A stretch of 64,000 nt of DNA from Pectinatus cerevisiiphilus (GCF_004341685.1 NZ_SMAA01000004.1:43348-107347), one strand, 5' to 3'; counted from the stretch's first letter, positions 36,671 through 46,209 are shown. The notes: generated by a model from the letters alone, not told the origin. Program-made: numbers and translations.

Positions 36671-38413
36671 TCAAGCTTCCACACTGGTAAAAGCGAATTT
36701 GGTAACATCAAACAGTCCCATATCTGTAAGCTTTAATTCAGGAATGACCGGCAAAGACATAAAACATAACGTCATTATCGGATCAACATCATTACTGACC
36801 CCCAGCTTTTTATGTGCTATTTCATGGATTTGCGTAAGTCTTTCATTTACCCATTCGCCGTCTTTATCACTCATAATGCCAGCAATGGGCATAGCCATTG
36901 CCGCAAGTGTCTTTTGTCCACAAGCTAAAAGCATGCCACCCTGCTGCCCGATAAGTTTTTTTACCGCGTATTCCATATCTGTATCATTTGTGCCGACAAC
37001 AATGATATTATGTGAATCATGCGCAATGGAAATTGCAATAGCTCCCTGTTTTATACCATAGTTGCGCAATAATGCCACTGCCGCATTACCAGTATTTTTA
37101 TGTCTTTCTATAACGGCAATTTTGACAACATCAAGCGCCGGTGAATATAAAAAGTTGCCGTTTTTATCCAGATTAACTTTGGCAGTTCCCTTTGCCGTAA
37201 CCACGCCCCCAGGTAAAATATCAATAGTTTTTACATAATTTGAACGTAAATGTAAAATTAATTTTTGGGCAGAAAAGTCCTTCACATGACAACTCCCGGC
37301 CACACTGTCAATTGGATATTTTTCTATTTTAGGCAAATATTTACCATTTACTGCTGTCAATATACCGCCAATATAAACTTGTGAAACATTAAAATGTTCA
37401 AGATCGTCTACAATAGTCAGATCGGCTCTTTTTCCCGGTGCCACCGCACCTCTATCAGACAAGCCATAGCATTCGGCAGCATTAAGGGATGCCATACGCA
37501 CAGCAGTAAACGGGCTAAGACCAGCCTGTACGCAGCGCCGCAAATGGTCTTCTAAATGACCCTTTGCAAAAATTGTTTTGGGTTGGCGGTCATCAGAACA
37601 AAGCAGACAGCGCCGTTCATTATCACTTCTTACACCCTTGACCAGCTTTTGCAAATCATTGCAGGCAGAACCGCTGCGCAACATTATGTACATACCACGT
37701 TCTATTTTTTGCTGCATTTCCTCTACAGTGGAACACTCATGGTCAGTGCTTATTCCTGCGGCAACATACGCATTAAGGCCATATCCAGAAAGTCCCGGTG
37801 CATGTCCGTCGATAATTTTTCCATTTTGCTTTGCCGTCATCAATTTAGCCAAAACAGCTTTATCATTATTTATTACACCGGGAAAATTCATAAATTCACC
37901 CAAACCGAGGATTCTTTTTGAAGCCATCGCCTCTGCCATAACTGCCGCGGTAATTTCAGCACCTGCATGCTCAAAAGGCGTTGCCGGTACACAGGACGGC
38001 ATCACGTATTTTATATCAAGCTTTGTTTTCTCAGCGGCTTTCAGCATATATTCCAAGCCTGTCAACCCGCAAACATTAACGATTTCATGCGGATCGGCAA
38101 TAATTGTCGACGTACCGTGGGGAACAAGCAGCGCACCTATCTCCTCTGGGCTCACGCAGGAGGACTCGATATGGATATGGCTGTCGATCAGCCCCGGTAA
38201 AACTATCGCTCCATCCATCTCTTTTTCATCAAGGCCTTTATAGCTGCCTATCCCTGCAATCATACCATCACTTATCGCGATATCGGCACAAAGCAGCTTT
38301 GCACTGTAAACATCGACAATACGACAGTTGCGCAGCACCAGCTCTGCTTTTTGTCTGCCTGCTGCTATATCAATCAATTTTTTTAAATTCTTTTCTTCTG
38401 GCACACTATTCAT
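36671..38413 (-). CDS. ade: Adenine deaminase
   Basis: A 580-residue amidohydrolase-superfamily adenine deaminase converting adenine to hypoxanthine for purine salvage. It contains the metal motif GLIDSHIHIESS, the DPHEIVNVCG loop, the GHAPGLSGYGLNAYVAAGISTDHE region, and LCSDDRQPKTI with the catalytic Asp. The C-terminal domain HDSHNIIVVGTND is typical of AdeC/Ade. The ATG at 38413 touches its AGGAG site; the GTG three codons later (38404) has better spacing and may be the true start. Confidence 0.95.
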   Translation of the reverse strand: MNSVPEEKNLKKLIDIAAGRQKAELVLRNCRIVDVYSAKLLCADIAISDGMIAGIGSYKGLDEKEMDGAIVLPGLIDSHIHIESSCVSPEEIGALLVPHGTSTIIADPHEIVNVCGLTGLEYMLKAAEKTKLDIKYVMPSCVPATPFEHAGAEITAAVMAEAMASKRILGLGEFMNFPGVINNDKAVLAKLMTAKQNGKIIDGHAPGLSGYGLNAYVAAGISTDHECSTVEEMQQKIERGMYIMLRSGSACNDLQKLVKGVRSDNERRCLLCSDDRQPKTIFAKGHLEDHLRRCVQAGLSPFTAVRMASLNAAECYGLSDRGAVAPGKRADLTIVDDLEHFNVSQVYIGGILTAVNGKYLPKIEKYPIDSVAGSCHVKDFSAQKLILHLRSNYVKTIDILPGGVVTAKGTAKVNLDKNGNFLYSPALDVVKIAVIERHKNTGNAAVALLRNYGIKQGAIAISIAHDSHNIIVVGTNDTDMEYAVKKLIGQQGGMLLACGQKTLAAMAMPIAGIMSDKDGEWVNERLTQIHEIAHKKLGVSNDVDPIMTLCFMSLPVIPELKLTDMGLFDVTKFAFTSVEA

Positions 38414-38464
38414 CTCCTGCTATAACAGCTTTTAGCCCTGGCTAAATCTGACAGAACAATAATA

Positions 38465-38884
38465 TTATTTATCCTTGCCAGCATCCAGATACCGCTCGCC
38501 AATGATCACTGCCGCAAAATCATCAACCGGTACCGGCGGAACAAGCATCCCTAGCGGTAAAAATTTTTTAATTCCTTTGGGTGGGTTCTCCTGCCAATAT
38601 CTTTTTCTAGCTGCATCTGTCGTCCTGTATTCGTCAATTACAGCCAGTTGTATTGTCGGAAAAGTTTCTTCAATAAGCTTTTTTTTATCTTTACTTGTAG
38701 TGCCGCTGCCTATCACAAAAGTTTGTACCGCATATACCCGTTCCAATTTCTGCAAAACAGCAGGCAAGCTTTTGGTAGTCACCGTTTTATGAAAAAGCAT
38801 TGCCTTATCTAAAGCCAAGACAGCCACACCGCATTTTTCCCGTCCCGGGTCCACGGCGATTATACATTTCTGCTTAATATCCAT
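38465..38884 (-). CDS. RuvC/YqgF-like RNase H-fold nuclease
   Basis: A 139-residue protein with the RNase H-like first strand IIAVDPGREKCGVAVL (catalytic-type Asp), central FVIGSGTTSKDKKKL, and acidic VIDEYRTTDAARKRYW and PVDDFAAVIIG. It resembles pre-16S rRNA nuclease/RuvC-like predicted resolvases but is a divergent member. The ATG at 38884 lies inside the end of the DUF3084 gene (11-nt overlap), so the two are coupled. DNA or RNA substrate is not known. Confidence 0.75.
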   Translation of the reverse strand: MDIKQKCIIAVDPGREKCGVAVLALDKAMLFHKTVTTKSLPAVLQKLERVYAVQTFVIGSGTTSKDKKKLIEETFPTIQLAVIDEYRTTDAARKRYWQENPPKGIKKFLPLGMLVPPVPVDDFAAVIIGERYLDAGKDK

Positions 38885-40094
38885 TATTACCCAAATCATC
38901 TACCTGTAAAATCAGACGCAATGGTCCCAGTATATCCGTATCACCGTTTGAATAAGCAGTCAAACGGATAGAGCCGTTTACACGAGCCATCGACTCGGTT
39001 GCAGTATATAACTGATCCATACTGATAACACCTATAGATCCTCGCAACGGATCAGGTAAAATCCCGTTGGCAGAAGCTATGACATTTATATCATGCAGGA
39101 ATTCCAAAAGTATTTTCTGGGCTGTGCCTTGGTTGCCGTCCATGACAAATTCCCTGCTTGTGATCATTTTGCCATTTTGATAAACAACCTTATCAGGATA
39201 AAGTTCTATATTAGTCCTGACAGGTTCGCCCTTTACCAAATTAGCCGCAGCGATAAACCTTATGACCATATCCTTATTTTCCCTACAAATTTCATTAATT
39301 GCGTTTTCGTATTCTTCAGGATATGTCCATATGCCGATCTGGCCGGACTGGTTGCTGTCAGTTACTCCCGAAACCTTTGTATTTGCCATATCAATAAGTT
39401 TTGCTAAGGCATTTTGTGCTACTGCACGATCTACAGTTGCCGGAACGACTCCACCAAAAATCAATTCACCCGCCTGGTAAACTATCCGTTTACTGCTCAA
39501 ATCACCATTTCTCTTAACTAAATCATTATTTTGCGCTTGTAACTCACTATTATTATTTTTAAGTTCATTATTGCTGTCTTTTAAGCCATTATTATATACT
39601 TGCAGTTGGTTATTTGTTTCGTTCAAATAAACATTTTGTCCTGATAAGTCCGTGTTTTGTGTTTCAAGTGCATCATTATCGGCAAGTAATTTAGCTTGAT
39701 GGTCTTTCATTTTTTTAGTCTGTTCTTTGGCGTTTGTGAGCTCACTTTGCGTATCTTCTAAGTTTGCCTGCATTTGTTTTTGTTTCTGTTGCGCATCATT
39801 TAGGTCATTATCCGCCCTATTAAGATCTTCCTGTGTCATCTGTATTCTCTGCTGGAGTTTCTCCATGCCGAAAAGGGCAGTTCTGACATCTTTAGAAGTA
39901 ACGGCCAAAATGCCGAAAGTCATAGTTGTGATTGCTATCCCCGTGATTATTGTCACTATTATTGATGTATGCCTTGGCCTAAGCCCGAACAGTGACATCT
40001 TCCGTTTTCCCACCTTACTACCCAAACGGTCTCCAATGAATGCAATGATCCCGCCAACTATAACCAATACTACAATTAACACGATACCATGCAT
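38874..40094 (-). CDS. DUF3084 membrane-anchored coiled-coil protein
   Basis: A 406-residue protein of unknown function. Two N-terminal membrane helices (about 3-22 and 45-68) are followed by a long coiled coil (about 75-200) rich in Gln/Asn with repeats of the type LxxxNNxL, then a globular C-terminal domain (VYQAGELIFGGVV, DKVVYQNGKM, GVISMDQLYTATESMARVNG). The layout matches the DUF3084 family. The ATG at 40094 follows GGGGGA. Placement directly after lptB and the LptF/G permease suggests an envelope role, perhaps bridging the periplasm; this is inferred from context only. Confidence 0.8.
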   Translation of the reverse strand: MHGIVLIVVLVIVGGIIAFIGDRLGSKVGKRKMSLFGLRPRHTSIIVTIITGIAITTMTFGILAVTSKDVRTALFGMEKLQQRIQMTQEDLNRADNDLNDAQQKQKQMQANLEDTQSELTNAKEQTKKMKDHQAKLLADNDALETQNTDLSGQNVYLNETNNQLQVYNNGLKDSNNELKNNNSELQAQNNDLVKRNGDLSSKRIVYQAGELIFGGVVPATVDRAVAQNALAKLIDMANTKVSGVTDSNQSGQIGIWTYPEEYENAINEICRENKDMVIRFIAAANLVKGEPVRTNIELYPDKVVYQNGKMITSREFVMDGNQGTAQKILLEFLHDINVIASANGILPDPLRGSIGVISMDQLYTATESMARVNGSIRLTAYSNGDTDILGPLRLILQVDDLGNNGY

Positions 40095-40190
40095 CAAAAC
40101 TCCCCCTTTCTAAATATCTTTAAGTAATTCTAGCAGCAATTTCCTTTTTAAATCCTAACCTTAAAATTTACTGTCCCAAATTTGCGTCTA

Positions 40191-41273
40191 TTACGTTCTC
40201 CCTGCCTTTCTGATCAGATAACAGCCTATGATAGCACCTACCAAATTTGGCAGCCATACAGCATAAGCTGGCGGTATAGCCCTACCAATAACATTGGACA
40301 CCGTCATAAGTGTATAGTATATAAATATTATAATTATACTAAGGCCAAAACCTATAGACGAGCTGTTCCGGTTAGGCTGAAGTCCCAAAGGTACCCCGAT
40401 TAAGGTAAAGATAAAGCTTGCTAACGGTACTGTAATTCTCTGATACAGTTCAATTTCAAAATCTGTCGTATCAACATATTGGCCGCGCATTATTTTAATC
40501 TGTGCTTCCAGTTCCTTCATTGTCATTTCTTCTGGTTTTTTCTGTTCCCGAATAATACTATCCGGACTTTCCTGTACAGGCAGTTTCTGCGTGTCAAAAT
40601 GCATCGTATGGGACATTTCCCCGTCAGTAATTGAATATATAACACCATTATGTAACAGCCATTCATTATCGCCCCAATCGGCATAATCGGCATTTTCTAC
40701 CCTGACCAGTTTACCTTCTTCAAAATCCTGCATGGTAATCCATTCCATACGGTTCTTTTCTGCATCATAGCGACGGGCATAAACCAACCGTTGAATATTA
40801 CCGTCCTTAATTTCCTTTAAAATTATATGCTCCCTTGACTGTGGAGCCGTATTATTTTTTATTTCATAATTAATAACATCCGTATATGCTTGATTTGCCC
40901 AAGGAACAACATACTCATTAAAAGCTATAGCAAAAATACTGACAACAATACCCATTACTAAGATAGGGCGCATAATACGGTAAAGACTTATACCGCATGA
41001 CTTCATTGCCGTTATTTCACTTGCTCCTGATAACTTACCAAAGACTAAAAGAGACGCTAAAAGCATCGACATTGGAAAGGTCCAGAGCATTATTGCTGGC
41101 ATGCTGTAAATGAACAAGCGCACTACCGATGAAAAGGACGCACCATATTGAGTAACATACTGCGCAATTCTTAACAAAGTACCTGAACCGATAAAAACAG
41201 CGGAAAAAGCAAAAATACCAAATAAAAATGCTACTATTATTTCTTTCAATATATATCGGTCTAAAATTCGCAT
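40191..41273 (-). CDS. LPS export permease, LptF/LptG (YjgP/YjgQ) family
   Basis: A 360-residue inner-membrane subunit of the LPS extraction ABC transporter. The sequence opens with MRILDRYILKEI, has four to six membrane helices split into N- and C-terminal halves, the coupling-helix region SGASEITAMKSCGISLYRIMRP and a periplasmic jellyroll domain between them (about 130-260). The ATG at 41273 has AGGAG 9 nt upstream. It follows lptB by 12 nt. Only one permease gene is present; E. coli needs both LptF and LptG, so a partner must be elsewhere or this one self-pairs. Confidence 0.92.
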   Translation of the reverse strand: MRILDRYILKEIIVAFLFGIFAFSAVFIGSGTLLRIAQYVTQYGASFSSVVRLFIYSMPAIMLWTFPMSMLLASLLVFGKLSGASEITAMKSCGISLYRIMRPILVMGIVVSIFAIAFNEYVVPWANQAYTDVINYEIKNNTAPQSREHIILKEIKDGNIQRLVYARRYDAEKNRMEWITMQDFEEGKLVRVENADYADWGDNEWLLHNGVIYSITDGEMSHTMHFDTQKLPVQESPDSIIREQKKPEEMTMKELEAQIKIMRGQYVDTTDFEIELYQRITVPLASFIFTLIGVPLGLQPNRNSSSIGFGLSIIIIFIYYTLMTVSNVIGRAIPPAYAVWLPNLVGAIIGCYLIRKAGRT

Positions 41274-41285
41274 GTACAACTGCTC

Positions 41286-42005
41286 CTATAACGTAAAATT
41301 ATTGCCAAGATAAAACTTTTTGGCAATCTGACTGTTGGCTATTGTTTTGCTATCACCGGCAACAAGAATTTTCCCTTCATTCATTATATACGCACGATGA
41401 ACTATATTCAAAGTTTCACGTACATTATGGTCTGTAATTAAAATTCCCATACCACGTTTGCACAGATATGCTATTATTTCCTGAATATCAGCTACTGCCA
41501 GCGGATCAATCCCGGCAAAAGGTTCATCCAATAAAATAAACTGCGGTTCCAATGCAAGGCACCTTGCGATTTCAGCCCGCCGGCGTTCTCCACCGGAAAG
41601 TTGCAGCCCTTTGCGCGTACGAACGCGTTCAAGACCAAATTCTTTCAACAATTCATCTCTTTTTTTATGCTGGGCCTTTCTTGTCAATGATGTCGTTTCT
41701 AAAATTGCCATTAAATTATCTTCTACTGTCAATTTGCGAAAAATAGATGATTCCTGTGCCAGATAACTGATCCCCAACTCAGCTCTTTTATACATAGGCA
41801 TTTTCGTAACATCCACATCCGATAAAAAAACATGTCCTTTAGTCGGCCGTTCAATACCTATGATCATATAAAAAGTTGTTGTTTTGCCAGCCCCATTTGG
41901 TCCAAGCAGTCCTACAATCTCACCTTTTTCTACATTAAGTGATATATTATTTACCACATTACGCCCTTTATAAGTCTTTATGAGCTCTTTCGCCTCTATA
42001 TTCAA
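41286..42005 (-). CDS. lptB: LPS export ABC transporter ATPase
   Basis: A 239-residue cytoplasmic ATPase driving LPS extraction. Walker [12 protein letters not shown]-loop [11 protein letters not shown] signature [13 protein letters not shown], Walker [14 protein letters not shown] and H-loop ITDHNVRET are all intact and LptB-specific. The start is the TTG at 42005, seven nt after GGAGG, giving the usual family length. An upstream ATG at 42047 has no ribosome site and lies against a hairpin. It is separated from lptA by two hairpins. Confidence 0.95.
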   Translation of the reverse strand: MNIEAKELIKTYKGRNVVNNISLNVEKGEIVGLLGPNGAGKTTTFYMIIGIERPTKGHVFLSDVDVTKMPMYKRAELGISYLAQESSIFRKLTVEDNLMAILETTSLTRKAQHKKRDELLKEFGLERVRTRKGLQLSGGERRRAEIARCLALEPQFILLDEPFAGIDPLAVADIQEIIAYLCKRGMGILITDHNVRETLNIVHRAYIMNEGKILVAGDSKTIANSQIAKKFYLGNNFTL

Positions 42006-42050
42006 GTTTGTACCTCCAGATAGTTTAGCCGCCAGGAATAAACTCATTTA

Positions 42051-42077
42051 AAAAGTGCATATAGAATATGCACTTTT
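42051..42077 (-). terminator. Perfect 12-bp hairpin upstream of lptB
   Basis: AAAAGTGCATAT/ATATGCACTTTT with a 3-nt loop, followed on the minus strand by TAAATGAG. It resembles a terminator with a short T-run and lies about 46 nt before the lptB start, so it could be a read-through attenuator or an mRNA-stabilising stem. Confidence 0.55.
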
Positions 42078-42196
42078 AATATAAACAAATATGATCAATT
42101 TTGCAATGCAAAATGCAAATTTACTTGAAATCATTTTTCTACGTGCCATTATAAATTACTAATGCTACAACAAAACTGTATTTTTTATATACAAAG

Positions 42197-42215
42197 GCGG
42201 CGCAAAACGCGCCGC
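42197..42215 (-). terminator. GC-rich hairpin after lptA
   Basis: A seven-bp GCGGCGC/GCGCCGC stem with a 5-nt loop, then CTTTGTATAT on the minus strand. It lies 14 nt after the lptA stop. The stem is strong but the T-run weak, so partial termination is likely. Confidence 0.55.
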
Positions 42216-42228
42216 TGTTTAGAGCTGT

Positions 42229-42915
42229 TTATTTTACCGCAGCCTGGCCAGTATCATCTAAGTATAATGTCAAATTTTCACCGCGTAATGTATTATTATC
42301 CTGCATAGCCACAGCATTACCAGTCAAAATGACCTTACCGCTGTCATTGCCATAATAATTGGCATTATCGCTATATGCATCTATATTACGTGTCTGACTT
42401 ACTATATGGACATTTCCTGTCGCAATAAAATGATTTTCCTGCATATAAGCTTCAATACGATTTCCTGTTATAGTGCCATCACCAGTCGCGATAGTCCCAC
42501 CGCTTGGCATGAGCGCATAATCCGTATCCGTATTATATTCCAGCCTCGAACCTGTCACCGTCTTATCAAGCTGATGGGCAACAACATTACCATTGGCAAT
42601 GAGCATATTTGCGCCTTGCGTAAATACTTCGTCAGAAGTCATATGCAAATTACCTTTATCTGCAACGACATTACCAGTTATATGGCCTTCGCCTGTCTTA
42701 GAATTATAAACTGCCTGGGCACCACTAATACGTGCGCTTTCCTGTGACATCACAACATTTCCCGTAGCTGTTATAACACCTGAAGACGTGCTATATTCAA
42801 TAGTATTTGCATTCAGCTCTGTTGGTTTACCCGCATCAGCAGAAACCGTCCCAGTGTACAAGGCAACTGCTGTAAGAACCACTACTGACATTTTTATTAC
42901 ATAGTCTATTTTCAT
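42229..42915 (-). CDS. lptA: LPS transport periplasmic bridge protein LptA
   Basis: A 228-residue exported OstA/LptA-fold protein. The signal peptide ends near VSADA (residues 1-27). Repeating beta-strands with the alternating pattern ATGNVVMSQ, ITGNVVADKG, ANGNVVAHQ, ATGNVHIVS and LTGNAVAMQ build the beta-jellyroll that forms the filament linking inner and outer membranes. Its ATG overlaps the lptC stop (ATGA). Confidence 0.92.
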   Translation of the reverse strand: MKIDYVIKMSVVVLTAVALYTGTVSADAGKPTELNANTIEYSTSSGVITATGNVVMSQESARISGAQAVYNSKTGEGHITGNVVADKGNLHMTSDEVFTQGANMLIANGNVVAHQLDKTVTGSRLEYNTDTDYALMPSGGTIATGDGTITGNRIEAYMQENHFIATGNVHIVSQTRNIDAYSDNANYYGNDSGKVILTGNAVAMQDNNTLRGENLTLYLDDTGQAAVK

Positions 42916-43478
42916 TTTGCTGCACTTCCTTTTACGATATGAGCATTTCCTGACAATTTAAACTGTGAAAAAGCATTACTGCTTTCTATCTTATTACCCT
43001 CAGCCTGCATGTCACCTTTTACTATCTTTACATTGCCCTCACCAGTAAACACCTGACTATCATTGTCCCAAGACAGTGACTGTGAATCAAAAGTCAAGCC
43101 GTCATCCCGTTCTACATGCACGCCTGTATCCATTGTGATGTTTTTTGCTTTATCATCATAAATACCATGTGCTGCCGTTAATGTCAGCGTATAACCATTT
43201 TCATCATAATACTTACCGGTTATATTCTGCATTTCGGCTTTTTGCGTCTGCGGGTCCATCACTATACTGTCCGCGCTTATTTCCCAGATTTTTTTGCCAT
43301 CACGCTCTTCAACGATCGTATTTCCTGTATAATCCATAGTCTGTTGTTTGGGAGTGTCATCAGCTGCTTTTTTTTGTGTTGCCGGCTTAGTGGTCACTGC
43401 CCATACACAAATCGCAATTACAGCTATGATGAATGCATATATCGCTATTTTATTTTTATTATCACTTAAAATTTTCAT
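42912..43478 (-). CDS. lptC: LPS export protein LptC
   Basis: A 188-residue single-pass membrane protein. The TM helix is at about residues 10-28; the periplasmic beta-jellyroll contains the LptC signature KIWEISADSIVMD, AHGIYDDKAKNI and FTGEGNVKIVKGDMQAEG. It receives LPS from the LptBFG complex and passes it to LptA. The ATG has AGGAAGACG upstream, 3 nt after the acyltransferase gene; it is coupled to lptA. Confidence 0.92.
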   Translation of the reverse strand: MKILSDNKNKIAIYAFIIAVIAICVWAVTTKPATQKKAADDTPKQQTMDYTGNTIVEERDGKKIWEISADSIVMDPQTQKAEMQNITGKYYDENGYTLTLTAAHGIYDDKAKNITMDTGVHVERDDGLTFDSQSLSWDNDSQVFTGEGNVKIVKGDMQAEGNKIESSNAFSQFKLSGNAHIVKGSAAK

Positions 43479-43481
43479 ATG

Positions 43482-44381
43482 TTATCGTCTTCCTGATACA
43501 TGATGTTTTGTTTTTTTCTCATCTGGTGCTGTATTCCATCTCTTTTGAAACCATAACCACTGAGTTGGATTTTCTCTGATAACATCTTCAACAAATTTTG
43601 TCATTTTTATTGTAAATTGCAGCAAATCCGCATCCGCATTATCCGTGCTCTCACAATGCATAATATCACCAGCAATAAGCCTGTGTTTGCCATCTTTACG
43701 GCGAACAATAAATAAAGGAACCACCGGTGATTGAAATTTACGGGCAAATACAGCAGGCCCCAGCGGGGTTGAAGCCGGTTTGCCAAAAAAATCAATAAAT
43801 GCACCACCGGGGCCGGCGTCCTGGTCAGCCAAAAAGCCCAAGATTTTTCCTTTTTTCAGTGCCCTGGCCGCAGCCAGCAACTCACTTGTCCCACGGGCAA
43901 AAACCTCTACTCCGACCATTTCACGATATTCATTCAATATTCGTGTATGTTGTGAATTGGGTTGTGGTTTTACAATAGTTGTCGTCGGAATGCCATTAAA
44001 CGCCATTGACGCTGCCATCCATTCCCAATTACCAACATGCCCCGTCAAAACAACGACGCCATGTCCTTCCTTTAGGGCTTCCCGCAATTTTTCCAGTCCC
44101 CGCGGATCAACGAAATCATTTATATTATTCTTATTGAGGTGCGGCATATAGAGTATCTCCATAAACGTCCTGCCCATGTTTATAAATGATTCACGAACAA
44201 GCCTTGCCGCCTCTTCTTCACTATTAGACAATGACGCACGCATTTGCGCAATTGCCCTTTTGCGCTCTTTGGCTATCAAATGAAAGTACAATATTCCCAA
44301 AACTTTACCCATATATAGTAAGGCTTTGTGTGGTAGCAAACACACACAAAAACTTAAAATTTTTAAAATATAGTATTGCAA
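43482..44381 (-). CDS. lpxL: Lipid A late acyltransferase (LpxL/HtrB family)
   Basis: A 299-residue membrane-associated acyltransferase that adds a secondary acyl chain to Kdo-lipid A. An N-terminal hydrophobic segment precedes the HX4(D/E) catalytic motif HVGNWE near residue 115. FLADQDAGPGGAFIDFFGKPA and the C-terminal NPTQWLWFQKRW are strongly diagnostic. The start is the TTG at 44381, nine nt after GAGAGGGG. The acyl-chain preference and whether a second LpxM-like enzyme exists cannot be judged here. Confidence 0.92.
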   Translation of the reverse strand: MQYYILKILSFCVCLLPHKALLYMGKVLGILYFHLIAKERKRAIAQMRASLSNSEEEAARLVRESFINMGRTFMEILYMPHLNKNNINDFVDPRGLEKLREALKEGHGVVVLTGHVGNWEWMAASMAFNGIPTTTIVKPQPNSQHTRILNEYREMVGVEVFARGTSELLAAARALKKGKILGFLADQDAGPGGAFIDFFGKPASTPLGPAVFARKFQSPVVPLFIVRRKDGKHRLIAGDIMHCESTDNADADLLQFTIKMTKFVEDVIRENPTQWLWFQKRWNTAPDEKKTKHHVSGRR

Positions 44382-44503
44382 TGGCGCTTTCCCCTCTCAG
44401 TCACCTCTGCACGACTGCAGCCATTATTCCGGTAAGCGGTGCAGACAAACCAACCGTTTCTTCATCTATTATGATAACTGCTTATATCTATCCAGTAATT
44501 GCT

Positions 44504-45079
44504 TTACTGTGAGCGATTATCCAGCATCCCTGCTGAGCTGCCACCATCATTAAGATAGTTTTTTATTATAAGCTGCCATTTTTTTTGGGCTTTAAGGATA
44601 AATTCTACTATTTGCCGTACAGCTCCTTCTCCTCCGGCAAAATCACTAACTAAATAAGCAGTATTTTTTACTTCCGGCACTGCATCTGCCACTGCAGACG
44701 GGAAACCAACTTTTGTCATAATTGGTAAGTCCACTATATCATCACCAATATAAGCGATCTGGTCATCGTTAAGAGAAAACTTTTCCTTTATTTCTCCGTA
44801 GGCTTTCAGCTTATATAAATTACCTTGATAAACCGCATCAAATTTTAATTCTTTACCGCGTTTCTCTACTATAGCTGATGCACGCCCCGTTATTATAGCC
44901 AATTTTATGCCACTTTGTCTAGCCAGGCTTATACCCAATCCATCCCTTACAAAAAAGGCTTTAAAAATTTCTCCGTCGCTACCATAATATAATTTTCCAT
45001 CACTTAAAACACCATCGACATCAAATATGATCATGCGCACCTTTGCCGCATGTGCTACTGCCTCTTCTTTCAAAAGCAT
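44504..45079 (-). CDS. kdsC: 3-deoxy-D-manno-octulosonate 8-phosphate phosphatase
   Basis: A 191-residue HAD phosphatase of the C0 type releasing Kdo from Kdo-8-P. It has the nucleophile motif FDVDGVLSDG (Asp20, Asp22), motif II AIITGRAS and the later GDDIVDLPIM. It starts one base inside the kdsD stop (TAATG), so translation is coupled. The C-terminal tail (GGSSAGMLDNRSQ) is unusual and may reflect decay of the following region. Confidence 0.94.
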   Translation of the reverse strand: MLLKEEAVAHAAKVRMIIFDVDGVLSDGKLYYGSDGEIFKAFFVRDGLGISLARQSGIKLAIITGRASAIVEKRGKELKFDAVYQGNLYKLKAYGEIKEKFSLNDDQIAYIGDDIVDLPIMTKVGFPSAVADAVPEVKNTAYLVSDFAGGEGAVRQIVEFILKAQKKWQLIIKNYLNDGGSSAGMLDNRSQ

Positions 45080-46056
45080 TACATCACACCCTGCCGCAGT
45101 AAATCAGTAAGATGGACAATACCAATAGGATTATTGGCTTCATCGATTACTGGTAAAACGGTAATGGGGCGTGGTTTATGTTTTTCCATAATCCTCAACG
45201 CTTCCGCTGCCATTTTATTTTTGGTAATAGTAAGCGGTGCTTTTGTCATAAGATGTTCAACCGGTTCATTAAGGAATTCAATCCCTTTAGAAAGACCGCG
45301 TCTAATATCACCATCCGTAATAAGACCAATAAACACTCCTGCAGCATCGACTACCGAAGTGGCACCAAGCCCTTTATCGGTCATCAGGAACAATGCTTCT
45401 TTTGCTGTTTTATCTTTAGCAATAACTGGATTGTCTTTTCCGCTATGCATAACATTTTCCACAGTCAAGAGCAATCTCCGTCCCAATGCACCGCCTGGAT
45501 GAAAGACTGCAAAATCTTTCGCTGTAAAATTACGCACTGATAAAAGAGCCATCGCCACGGCATCGCCCATGGCCAATGTTGCCGTTGTGCTGGCTGTCGG
45601 TGCCAATCCCAGCGGACAAGCCTCCCGTTCAATACTCACATCTATGTAATATTCAGCATTTCTACCAAGAGAAGAGTCCCTTTTACCACACATAGCGATA
45701 ATAGAAGCTCCTATTCTTTTGATTATCGGCAGTATATTTATAACCTCTGCTGATTCACCGCTGTGTGACAATGCCATAACAATGTCTTCATCAGTGACCA
45801 TGCCTAAATCTCCATGAAAAGCTTCTCCTGGATGCATAAAAAAGGATGGTGTTCCTGTGCTGGCCAATGTAGCGGCAATCTTTCTGCCAATATGCCCGGA
45901 TTTGCCCATTCCTGTCAATATTATACGACCCTTACAATGTAAAATAGCTTTTACTGCTGTTTCAAATTCATCATCTATATGCGAAGTGAGATTTTTTACG
46001 GCATCTGCTTCTATTGCTAGTGTCTCACGTGCTTTATCTTTTATTGTCCCTTTCAT
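45079..46056 (-). CDS. kdsD: D-arabinose-5-phosphate isomerase
   Basis: A 325-residue enzyme making arabinose-5-phosphate from ribulose-5-phosphate for Kdo synthesis. The N-terminal SIS domain (ILTGMGKSGHIGRKIAATLASTGTPSFFMHPGEAFHGDLGM split by SHSGES) is followed by two CBS domains (NPVIAKDKTAKEALFLM; APLTITKNKMAAEALRIM). The ATG follows GGGAGG. The order kdsA-kdsD-kdsC in one block makes the whole Kdo branch local. Confidence 0.95.
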   Translation of the reverse strand: MKGTIKDKARETLAIEADAVKNLTSHIDDEFETAVKAILHCKGRIILTGMGKSGHIGRKIAATLASTGTPSFFMHPGEAFHGDLGMVTDEDIVMALSHSGESAEVINILPIIKRIGASIIAMCGKRDSSLGRNAEYYIDVSIEREACPLGLAPTASTTATLAMGDAVAMALLSVRNFTAKDFAVFHPGGALGRRLLLTVENVMHSGKDNPVIAKDKTAKEALFLMTDKGLGATSVVDAAGVFIGLITDGDIRRGLSKGIEFLNEPVEHLMTKAPLTITKNKMAAEALRIMEKHKPRPITVLPVIDEANNPIGIVHLTDLLRQGVM

Positions 46057-46209
46057 ATTATGAACCTCCCGGTTTCTTCGATGGTTGTCTGTTTTTTAAT
46101 TTATACCACGTTTTACCAAAAACTGCCCGCCATCGATTAAATTTCATCTATATTGACAATCCCAATTTTGAGTTAAAAATTTTTACGCCAGTTAACTATT
46201 ACCAATAAT

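Noticed and set aside
42047..42047. Upstream ATG as start of lptB
   Set aside because: It has no ribosome site and would add 14 unrelated residues; the TTG at 42005 has GGAGG at proper spacing and gives the family length.
44231..44512. 93-codon plus-strand frame opposite the kdsC-lpxL junction
   Set aside because: It runs antisense to lpxL and its intergenic region with no ribosome site; the reverse strand explains the sequence better.
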